From positions 41,392,464-41,456,463 of the forward strand of contig CAKAKS010000072.1 in NCBI GenBank assembly GCA_916700875.1: a stretch of DNA of 64,000 bases, given 5' to 3'. The translations under genes were made by a program, and so were the position numbers. Under the pieces are notes generated by a model. That model made no database searches. It was not told where the DNA came from and saw nothing but the letters and a program-made list of their open reading frames with translations. This stretch comes from Sebastes aleutianus. Its lineage: Eukaryota > Chordata > Actinopteri > Perciformes > Sebastidae. Positions 14,501-26,500 of the stretch are shown piece by piece (the first letter of the stretch is position 1; each line of letters begins with the position of its first letter).

Positions 14501-17500
14501 CCGTACAACTGCTCCTTTCTCACCTTTTTGTCGTCCTCAGGTAGCTTTATTCCCTCATTCAGTTTGACATCTGAGTCACCTGAAAGTGAAAGAGAATATT
14601 GATGAATATTCTTCAAATAGACGTGATCTTAACAGCTGGAACAAAGATGGAACTGAGTAACAGTTTTGTTGTACAATGAGGACATTCTCATTTTAAGATC
14701 AGATGTGAATGTACAATAGTTTGATGAATGGGGGAAGTTGTTTCAATACTCACATTCTTTGGGTCTGGCAGCTCTGTAGACCTTCTCGGTGGTCCTGTAG
14801 AGATCAACACAGACCCAAAAGTTATAGAACAAGTTTAAAATAATTGTCCGTTCTTTGAATTAGCATCAATCTATCAGAATTAAATGCTTATCATCATATC
14901 TGCACCATGAAGACTACAACTGACTGCTGACAATCATGTTCTGTGCCTACATTAAAGGAAATAACTAGTCATTAGTCTCGATCCAACACACATCAAAAGA
15001 AAACACAACTAACTACACTTTTCACTCGACTGTAAATTCACACGTCTGTAAAAACATTGCTGACTGACTGTAAAATGTTGCTTTGCATTATCAGCTTGTT
15101 TTTATTGTTTGTTGAAGAAGGAAAGAATGCAGAGAAGAAAAGAAACATAGGATGTGGGGGGGGGGGCGGCAGTAGCTCAGTCTGACGGCTCTGGAACCGG
15201 AGGGTCCCCGGTTCCTGTCGGGGGGCCCCGGACCCCTAAACTGCTCCCCGGGCGCTGTATAATAGCTGCCCACTGCCCCTAATACTAGGATGGGTAGATG
15301 CAGAAGGTAACTTCACTGGGTGCTGTGCTGTGTTCAATGTACTGTGTGACAATAACAATTACACATTTACACATGAAAAAGAGGAGAAACTGCACTCAGT
15401 GGGAGAAATCCCTGATTTGTTGTGCCAGGTGAAGCTTCCTCTGCAGAGTGACAGTTCTCACCCAACAGAGCAGGAACCCAAGGCTCGGTTCCCAGTAGAG
15501 ATACCTTGAATCCCAGTAGAAGGACCTCTGGTAATTTGGCTGTGAGGGTTCTCATCCTTGTTGCTGCACTAGCAACTCTTAAGCTTTGTTTATACTGACG
15601 TGAGACGCCGTGGCGAGGGCCTGCGTAGATGGCGAGCACGCTACCAGCATACCCAGAGGCGTTTCTGCTCAGAGCGTTGTTCGCTGCAGTATGCTCCGAA
15701 ACGCCAGGAGGCGTACAAACAAGATATCAAGTGGATCAGCAAGAAGTCAACGAGTGGTACCTGAGAGGAGAGTAGGTTGCCTGGCAACAGTAGTAAACAC
15801 CGACGTACGTACCGTCAAACATTACATCTGTGTACTGTAATTATTACTGTGACCTCCTGACCTCCAAGTCTAAACTACTTCCTGTCTCTCGGTGCTTCCC
15901 CTCGGGTCGCTGCTCTTTACATCAGACCTTTTTATCTTTAACAAAACGATCTCTCAGATTCTTTCACAGCCTGCAGCAGAAAACCTCTTTTTACCCAGAG
16001 TGAGGAATATTTCATTATTATAATATTTAATGACATGTGACTGTCTCCGTGGTCATGTGACTGTCTCTGTGGTCATGTGACTGTCCCCGTGGTCATGTGA
16101 TTGTCTCCGTGGTCATGTGACTGTCCCTGTGGTCATGTGACTGTCTCTGTGATCATGTGACTGTCCCCGTGGTCATGTGACTGTCTCTGTGGTCATGTGA
16201 CTGTCCCCGTGGTCATGTGACTGTCTCTGTGGTCATGTGACTGTCCCCGTGGTCATGTGACTGTCTCTGTGGTCATGTGACTGTCCCCGTGGTCATGTGA
16301 CTGTCTCTGTGGTCATGTGACTGTCCCCGTGGTCATGTGACTGTCTCTGTGGTCATGTGACTGTCCCCGTGGTCATTTGATTGTCTCCGTGGTCATGTGA
16401 CTGTCCCCGTGGTCATCTGACGGTCTCTGTGGTCATGTGACTGTCCCCGTGGTCATGTGACTGTCTCCGTGGTCATGTGACTGTCCCCGTGGTCATGTGA
16501 CTGTCTCCATGGTCATGTGACTGTCCCCGTGGTCATGTGATTGTCCCCGTGGTCATGTGACTGTCCCCGTGGTCATGTGACTGTCTCCGTGGTCATGTGA
16601 CTGTCCCCGTGGTCATGTGACTGTCTCCGTGGTCATGTGACTGTCCCCGTGGTCATGTGACTGTCTCTATGGTCATGTGACTGTCCCCGTGGTCATGTGA
16701 CTGTCTCCGTGGTCATGTGACTGTCCCTGTGGTCATGAGACTGTCCCCGGGGTCATGTGACTGTCCCCGTGGTCATGTGACTTTCCCTGTAGTCATGTGA
16801 CCGTCCCCGTGGTCATGTGACTTTCCCTGTGGTCATGTGACTGTCCCTGTTGTCATGTGATTGTCCCTGTGGTCATGTGACTGTCCCTGTGGTCATGTGA
16901 CTGTCTCCGTGGTCATGTGACTGTCCCTGTGGTCATGTGACTGTCCCTGTGGTCATGTGACTGTCCCTGTTGTCATGTGACTGTCTCTGTGGTCTTGTGA
17001 CTGTCCCCGTAGTCATGTGACTGTCTCCTTGGTCATGTGACTGTCCCTGTGGTCATGTGACTGTCCCCGTGGTCATGTGATTGTCTCCGTGGTCATGTGA
17101 CTGTCCCCGTGGTCATGTGATTGTCTCCGTGGTCATGTGACTGTCTCTGTGGTCATGTGACTGTCCCCGTGGTCATGTGATTGTCTCCGTGGTCATGTGA
17201 CTGTCCCTGTGGTCATGTGACTGTCCCCGTGGTCATCTGACGGTTTCTGTGATCATGTGACTGTCCCCGTGGTCATGTGACTGTCTCTGTGGTCATGTGA
17301 CTGTCCCCGTGGTCATGTGACTGTCTCTGTGGTCATGTGACTGTCCCCGTGGTCATTTGATTGTCTCCGTGGTCATGTGACTGTCCCTGTGGTCATGTGA
17401 CTGTCCCCGTGGTCATCTGACGGTCTCTGTAGTCATGTGACTGTCCCCGTGGTCATGTGACTGTCTCCGTGGTCATGTGACTGTCCCCGTGGTCATGTGA

Positions 17501-20500
17501 CTGTCTCTGTGGTCATGTGACTGTCCCCGTGGTCATGTGACTGTCTCTGTGGTCATGTGACTGTCCCCGTGGTCATGTGATTGTCTCCGTGGTCATGTGA
17601 CTGTCCCCGTGGTCATCTGACGGTCTCTGTGGTCATGTGACTGTCCCCGTGGTCATATGACTGTCTCCGTGGTCATGTGACTGTCCCCGTGGTCATGTGA
17701 CTGTCTCTGTGGTCATGTGACTGTCCCCGTGGTCATGTGACTGTCCCCTTGCTCATGTGACTGTCCCCGTGGTTATGTGACTGTCCCCGTGGTCATGGGA
17801 CTGTCCCTGTGGTCATGTGACTGTCCCCATGGTCATGTGACTGTCCCCTTGGTCATGTGACTGTCCCCTTGGTCATGTGACTGTCCCCGTGGGCATGTGA
17901 CCGTCCCTGTGGTCGTGTGACTGTCCCCATGGTCATGTGACTGTCCCCTTGGTCATGTGACTGTCTCTGTGGTCATGTGACTGTCCCCGTGGTCATGTGA
18001 CTGTCTCTGTGGTCATGTGACTGTCCCCGTGGTCATGTGATTGTCTCCGTGGTCATGTGACTGTCCCCGTGGTCATGTGACTGTCCCCGTGGTCATGTGA
18101 TTGTCTCCGTGGTCATGTGACTGTCCCCGTGGTCATGTGACTGTCTCTATGGTCATGTGACTGTCTCCGTGGTCATGTGACTGTCCCTGTGGTCATGAGA
18201 CTGTCCCAGGGGTCATGTGACTGTCCCCGTGGTCATGTGACTTTCCCTGTAGTCATGTGACCGTCCCCGTGGTCATGTGATTGTCTCCGTGGTCATGTGA
18301 CTGTCCCCGTGGTCATGTGATTGTCTCCGTGGTCATGTGACTGTCCCCGTGGTCATGTGACTGTCTCTATGGTCATGTGACTGTCCCCGTGGTCATGTGA
18401 CTGTCTCCGTGGTCATGTGACTGTCCCTGTGGTCATGTGACTTTCCCTGTGGTCATGTGACTGTCCCTGTTGTCATGTGATTGTCCCTGTGGTCATGTGA
18501 CTGTCCCTGTGGTCATGTGACTGTCCCTGTGGTCATGTGACTGTCCCCGTGGTCATCTGACGTTTTCTGTGATCATGTGACTGTCCCCGTGGTCATGTGA
18601 CTGTCTCTGTGGTCATGTGACTGTCCCCGTGGTCATTTGATTGTCTCCGTGGTCATGTGACTGTCCCTGTGGTCATGTGACTGTCCCCGTGGTCATCTGA
18701 CGGTCTCAGTGGTCATGTGACTGTCCCCGTGGTCATGTGACTGTCTCCGTGGTCATGTGACTGTCCCCGTGGTCATGTGACTGTCTCTGTGGTCATGTGA
18801 CTGTCCCCGTGGTCATGTGACTGTCTCCGTGGTCATGTGACTGTCCCCGTGGTCATGTGATTGTCTCCGTGGTCATGTGACTGTCCCTGTGGTCATGTGA
18901 CTGTCCCCGTGGTCATCTGACGGTCTCTGTGGTCATGTGACTGTCCCCGTGGTCATGTGACTGTCTCCGTGGTCATGTGACTGTCCCCGTGGTCATGTGA
19001 CTGTCTCTGTGGTCATGTGACTGTCCCCGTGGTCATGTGACTGTCCCCTTGGTCATGTGACTGTCCCCTTGGTCATGTGACTGTCCCCGTGGGCATGTGA
19101 CCGTCCCTGTGGTCGTGTGACTGTCCCCATGGTCATGTCACTGTCCCCGTGGTCATGTGACTGTCCCCTTGATCATGTGACTGTCCCCCTTGGTCATGTG
19201 ACTGTCTCTGTGGTCATGTGACTGTCCCCGTGGTCATGTGACTGTCCCCGTGGTCATGTGATTGTCTCCGTGGTCATGTGACTGTCCCCGTGGTCATGTG
19301 ACTGTCCCCGTGGTCATGTGATTGTCTCCGTGGTCATGTGACTGTCCCCGTGGTCATGTGACTGTCTCTGTGGTCATGTGACTATCCCCGTGGTCATGTG
19401 ACTGTCTCCGTGGTCATGTGACTGTCCCTGTGGTCATGAGACTGTCCCCGGGGTCATGTGACTGTCCCCGTGGTCATGTGACTTTCCCTGTAGTCATGTG
19501 ACCGTCCCCGTGGTCATGTGACTTTCCCTGTGGTCATGTGACTGTCCCTGTTGTCATGTGATTGTCCCTGTGGTCATGTGACTGTCCCTGTGGTCATGTG
19601 ACTGTCTCCGTGGTCATGTGACTGTCCCTGTGGTCATGTGACTGTCCCTGTTGTCATGTGACTGTCTCTGTGGTCTTGTGACTGTCCCCGTAGTCATGTG
19701 ACTGTCTCCTTGGTCATGTGACTGTCCCTGTGGTCATGTGACTGTCCCCGTGGTCATGTGATTGTCTCCGTGGTCATGTGACTGTCCCCGTGGTCATGTG
19801 ATTGTCTCCGTGGTCATGTGACTGTCTCTGTGGTCATGTGACTGTCCCCGTGGTCATGTGATTGTCTCCGTGGTCATGTGACTGTCCCTGTGGTCATGTG
19901 ACTGTCCCCGTGGTCATCTGACGGTTTCTGTGATCATGTGACTGTCCCCGTGGTCATGTGACTGTCTCTGTGGTCATGTGACTGTCCCCGTGGTCATGTG
20001 ACTGTCTCCGTGGTCATGTGACTGTCCCCGTGGTCATTTGATTGTCTCCGTGGTCATGTGACTGTCCCTGTGGTCATGTGACTGTCCCCGTGGTCATCTG
20101 ACGGTCTCCGTGGTCATGTGACTGTCCCCGTGGTCATGTGACTGTCTCCGTGGTCATGTGACTGTCCCCGTGGTCATGTGACTGTCTCTGTGGTCATGTG
20201 ACTGTCCCCATGGTCATGTGACTGTCTCCGTGGTCATGTGACTGTCCCCGTGGTCATGTGACGGTCTCTGTGGTCATGTGACTGTCCCCGTGGTCATGTG
20301 ACTGTCTCCGTGGTCATGTGACTGTCCCCGTGGTCATGTGACTGTCTCTGTGGTCATGTGACTGTCCCCGTGGTCATGTGACTGTCCCCTTGCTCATGTG
20401 ACTGTCCCCGTGGTTATGTGACTGTCCCCGTGGTCATGGGACTGTCCCTGTGGTCATGTGACTGTCCCCATGGTCATGTGACTGTCCCCTTGGTCATGTG

Positions 20501-23500
20501 ACTGTCCCCTTGGTCATGTGACTGTCCCCGTGGGCATGTGACCGTCCCTGTGGTCGTGTGACTGTCCCCATGGTCATGTCACTGTCCCCGTGGTCATGTG
20601 ACTGTCCCCTTGGTCATGTGACTGTCTCTGTGGTCATGTGACTGTCCCCGTGGTCATGTGACTGTCTCTGTGGTCATGTGACTGTCCCCGTGGTCATGTG
20701 ATTGTCTCCGTGGTCATGTGACTGTCCCCGTGGTCATGTGATTGTCTCCGTGGTCATGTGACTGTCCCCGTGGTCATGTGACTGTCTCTATGGTCATGTG
20801 ACTGTCCCCGTGGTCATGTGACTGTCTCCGTGGTCATGTGACTGTCCCTGTGGTCATGTGACTTTCCCTGTGGTCATGTGACTGTCCCTGTTGTCATGTG
20901 ATTGTCCCTGTGGTCATGTGACTGTCCCTGTGGTCATGTGGTCATGTGACTGTCCCTGTGGTCATGTGACTGTCCCCGTGGTCATCTGACGTTTTCTGTG
21001 ATCATGTGACTGTCCCCGTGGTCATGTGACTGTCTCTGTGGTCATGTGACTGTCCCCGTGGTCATGTGACTGTCTCTGTGGTCATGTGACTGTCCCCGTG
21101 GTCATTTGATTGTCTCCGTGGTCATGTGACTGTCCCTGTGGTCATGTGACTGTCCCCGTGGTCATCTGACGGTCTCTGTGGTCATGTGACTGTCCCCGTG
21201 GTCATGTGACTGTCTCTGTGGTCATGTGACTGTCCCCGTGGTCATGTGACTGTCTCTGTGGTCATGTGACTGTCCCCGTGGTCATCTGACGGTCTCCGTG
21301 GTCATGTGATTGTCTCCGTGGTCATGTGACTGTCCCCGTGGTCATCTGACGGTCTCTGTGGTCATGTGACTGTCCCCGTGGTCATGTGACTGTCTCCGTG
21401 GTCATGGGACTGTCCCTGTGGTCATGTGACTGTCCCCATGGTCATGTGACTGTCCCCTTGGTCATGTGACTGTCCCCTTGGTCATGTGACTGTCCCCGTG
21501 GGCATGTGACCGTCCCAGTGGTCGTGTGACTGTCCCCATGGTCATGTCACTGTCCCCGTGGTCATGTGACTGTCCCCGTGGTCATGTGATTGTCTCTGTG
21601 GTCATGTGACTGTCCCCGTGGTCATGTGACTGTCTCTGTTGTCATGTGACTGTCCCCGTTGTCATGTGATTGTCTCCGTGGTCATGTGACTGTCCCCGTG
21701 GTCATGTGACTGTCTCTATGGTCATGTGACTGTCCCCGTGGTCATGTGACTGTCTCCGTGGTCATGTGACTGTCCCTGTGGTCATGAGACTGTCCCCGGG
21801 GTCATGTGACTGTCCCCGTGGTCATGTGACTTTCCCTGTAGTCATGTGACCGTCCCCGTGGTCATGTGATTGTCTCCGTGGTCATGTGACTGTCCCCGTG
21901 GTCATGTGATTGTCTCCGTGGTCATGTGACTGTCCCCGTGGTCATGTGACTGTCTCTATGGTCATGTGACTGTCCCCGTGGTCATGTGACTGTCTCCGTG
22001 GTCATGTGACTGTCCCTGTGGTCATGTGACTTTCCCTGTGGTCATGTGACTGTCCCTGTTGTCATGTGATTGTCCCTGTGGTCATGTGACTGTCCCTGTG
22101 GTCATGTGACTGTCCCTGTGGTCATGGGACTGTCTCCGTGGTCATGTGACTGTCCCTGTGGTCATGTGACTGTCCCTGTGGTCATGTGACTGTCCCTGTT
22201 GTCATGTGACTGTCTCTGTGGTCTTGTGACTGTCCCCGTAGTCATGTGACTGTCTCCTTGGTCATGTGACTGTCCCTGTGGTCATGTGACTGTCCCCGTG
22301 GTCATGTGATTGTCTCCGTGGTCATGTGACTGTCCCCGTGGTCATGTGATTGTCTCCGTGGTCATGTGACTGTCCCCGTGGTCATGTGACTGTCTCTATG
22401 GTCATGTGACTGTCTCCGTGGTCATGTGACTGTCTCCGTGGTCATGTGACTGTCCCTGTAGTCATGTGACTGTCCCTGTGGTCATGTGACTGTCCCTGTG
22501 GTCATGGGACTGTCTCCTTGGTCATGTGACTGTCCCTGTGGTCATGTGACTGTCCCTGTGGTCATGTGACTGTCCCTGTTGTCATGTGACTGTCTCTGTG
22601 GTCATGTGACTGTCCCTGTGGTCATGTGACTGTCCCTGTTGTCATGTGACTGTCTCTGTGGTCATGTGACTGTCCCTGGGGTCATGTGACTGTCCCTGTG
22701 GTCATGTGACTGTCCCCGTGGTCATGTGACTGTCCCTGTGGTCATGTGACTGTCCCTGTGGTCATGTGACTGTCCCCGTGGTCATGTGACTGTCTCTGTG
22801 GTCATGTGACTGTCCCCGTGGTCTCTCAATGAACACTTGTAGAGATGTCTCTACAGGTGAAGCTGCTCGGCCAGTCTTCCCTCAAAGGCGTCCATGTTGA
22901 AATGAAAGACAGCGCACGCAGTCGGCGCTTAGTAACAGAAATTCAGAGGTGAATGGCCAAGCGCAGTTAACTCCAGGAGCCTTCTCGCACCACGCGAAAT
23001 CCGTGATGATGTAATTTTCTGCCGCGCGCACCTCACGCCGGCTTCACTACGGCGAGCATAAACCAGGCTTTACTGGTTGGTTGTCCACACAGTGGAGCTG
23101 CAGGGATACCCCACGGGAGTAACACACTGACTGCTGAGTGTTTAGTGCAATACTGCTGGAACCAGCATGGACCGACTCCGACCCTCTACTGACCTCAGAG
23201 TCTCCAGTCTACAGTGTGGACTCTCCACAAGATCAGACAGGAGCTTCACTCCTGAATCCTTCAGGTTGTTGTAGATCAGATCCAGCTCTCTCAGATGGGA
23301 GGGGTTGGACTTCAGAGCTGAGGCCAGAGGAGCACAGTTGATCTCTGACAAACTGCAGCTCCACAATCTGAATAAAGAATAAATGATGTAAGTTTAGAAG
23401 ACAACGTTCCTGCTTGAAATCATTCAATGTTTAATAATGTGTTCAGAGCTGAAGAAGGTTTAGAACGTAGAAGTTTAGAAAATGTAAACTCCAAACACCT

Positions 23501-26500
23501 GAAGCCAACAGGATGCAGGTTAAAAACTGTCAAATACAAACAGTGAAACAGAGCTCTCATTAATATTAATGACAACGTGCTGCTACTTCAATAAAGACGT
23601 AGTGACTTCACCTCTTAAACTCTGACAGCTCCACCAGTGGATCCATCGATACAAACTCATGTTGAGCAGCCAAACACAAATAAGAACCACAGAAACTGAT
23701 TCAAGATTCAACTCAAGATCTCAAAGTTTCTAAAGATGTCAAATATGTCAGGATGGATTTGTGGTGGAAATGTGAACAAAAGATATTTAAGATAAGACTT
23801 TTACAACATATGAAGCTTATGTGAAACATCATTCAGGAAAAAAAAACAAATAGTGAATATATTTGTTATTGTCTGATAGCTGAAATAGAGATTATTTATT
23901 TATTCCTCATATTTATGTATTTTTTTAATAATTTATTTTAACATGATGGAAGTGAGGTGTTGTGATTTATGAAGTTTTTAAATGTGTAGCTCATCATAGC
24001 TCTGCCACTGTCAATGGACTAAACCACTGAAGAAGAAAATGGACTTTAGCATTAAGAGACTCAGTGTGGATCAGTATAATGTCAGCCTTATGTCTACAGT
24101 TTAGTGTCACCACAACTTTCACATCATATTAATCTCAGTACACAAGTAAAAAATGGTGTCTGACCTCAGAGTCTCCAGTCTACAGTGTGGACTCTCCAGA
24201 AAACCAGACAGCAGCTTCACTCCTGAACCCTTCAGGTTGTTACTCAGATCCAGCTCTCTCAGATGGGAGGGGTTGGACTTCAGAGCTGAGACCAGAGAAG
24301 CACAGCTGATCTCTGACAAACTGCAGCCACTCAATCTGAATAAAGAATAAATGATGTAAGTTTAGAAGACAACGTTCCAGCTTGAAATCATTCAATGTTT
24401 AATAATGTGTTCAGAGCTGAAGAAGGTTTAGAACGTAGAAGTTTAGAAAATGTAAACTCCAAACACCTGAAGCCAACAGGATGCAGGTTAAAAACTGTCA
24501 AATACAAACAGTGAAACAGAGCTCTCATTGTTAGAAAGGCCTGGACTGTAATAGGACTATGATAATGCAAAGTTCATAATTAGTTTTGTATGAATGTTCC
24601 TACTGTTTATTAGGTGTATAATTATTGTATGACTTAATCGGTCGGTCTGGGTATCATCAGATAATCCGTACTTCCTTTTGAATTCAAAAACAAAAAAACA
24701 TTTTTTTATTTTTTTCATTTTAAACCAAAAACGATAAACGTCCGTTTTTTTGTTTTTGGTTTCTGAATCAAAAAACGAAAAACGGATCCAAACCGGGCTG
24801 TTTTTTGTTTTTGCTAATTCCTTTTATCATTATTCATTTTTAATGGGTTTTTCGTTTTTTCGTTTTTTCGTTTTAAACGAAAAACGAAAAACGTAATCCC
24901 GTGGTGCTCTGTTTGTTTTTTGTTTCCAAACGAAAAACGAAAAAAACAAATTAAAAAAACGATCTAATTTTAGTTTCTTCAAGTTTCTTTCTGTCATTTT
25001 CTGTTTTGAATTGAAGTGCGGAGAACGGCAGTCACGTGACCCGGAAGTGAAGGCAAACATGTCAAAATAAAAGCCAAGAAGATAGTTTGGTCATTCTATA
25101 AAAGTGTAACATTATTTAAGCACAGGATCGAGGTAACAGTAGAAGACAAATAGAATAAATAAATACACAAATAAATACATATATAGATATGTTTTTGTTT
25201 TGTTCTTTTCATTAACACATGAATGTCTTTTATCCAAAAAGTGTGTGATAAATTACAGGGAGGGTCTCTACAGATGTTATACAGGACTCTCATGTAATTG
25301 ACAATTTTCTCTCTCACTCTCTTACTATGGGCTGTTTCTTTATGTCTGCAGGTGAGAAGCACTATGTGGCTACTCCTTTCAACACACCTGACACTTCCAC
25401 CTGATCCCTTCACTCCATTAGGAAGACTGTAGCCGAGTAGTTCTACATCATGATAATGCTGATTTTTCAACCAGCGATTATGACATTAATGCCAGCTAGA
25501 CAGAATAAAGCTCTGTCTGTCATGACAATAGTACTGTACTGAAGGCCACTTCATCACTCCAGTTACTGTAGATTTAACAGATACCTGCTGTCTTCAGATG
25601 GCTGTAAAGAGTCACCCGAGTAAAGGAAAGGCCTTCAGTACAGTTCTATTGTCATGACAGACAGAGCTTTATTCTGTCTAGCTGGCATTAATGTCATAAC
25701 CACTGGTTGAAAAATCAGCATTATGATGATGTCGAACAAATTAAGTAAAATTACATATTATACCAAATAGACTAGAAATGATTGAAAAGCATCATAAACC
25801 ACCAAACAGAATACAGAAAGTTAGTGATTTCAGTTTTTTAGTGAACTCAGGCTGATTAATCATCATTTTAGACTATGATGTCTGAAGGTTGGCAAACATG
25901 CTGATCAACCATACTTCTCTATCATTGATCATGTTTATTGACTTGACTTTTCATCTATAAATGCGTCAAAATTGAAAATTTGACTGAAAAGAAAATCCTT
26001 GGGGATTGAGGAGTGATGACCTCTGACCCCTACGGTGGGTAACGTCACAGAAGGCCTACTCATAAAATGCACTGACTTCACTGATACCGAATCTCCCTCC
26101 AAACTAAATTGTAAAGCTGACGGTCCCTCAATATGATCTGATCAATACAATACAATCAAACTTTATTGTCCACCAGGGTGGAAATTTGTCTTCGGCTCAC
26201 AAAACACAGAAAACAACAGACATTAAAAACCAAACAGCAGTCAGTAAAAAACAGAGACAGGTTATGTTACACATTAAAACAGTTCATGTCAGTGTCTGTG
26301 GCTCAGATCTGCTCCGTCACTGTGTTGAGTTAAGAATAATGATGGCATCTGGGATGAAAGACTTTTTAAACACATGTTTAGTTGCCAGAGGGGCTCTATA
26401 GCGCCTCCCGACTGGCTGAAGAGAGGATGGGAGCTATCTGCCAGGATGCTCCTTGCTTTCTTCCTCGTCCTTTCTGTAAAAAGTTGAGTCAAGGGCTTTT

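Noticed and set aside
15165..15240. tRNA gene
   Set aside because: A- and B-box-like sequences are present but the rest is a SINE; no anticodon stem or acceptor stem fits.
16031..22823. CRISPR-like appearance of the regular repeat
   Set aside because: The 20-bp units are head-to-tail without unique spacers, and the context is a vertebrate genome; it is a minisatellite.
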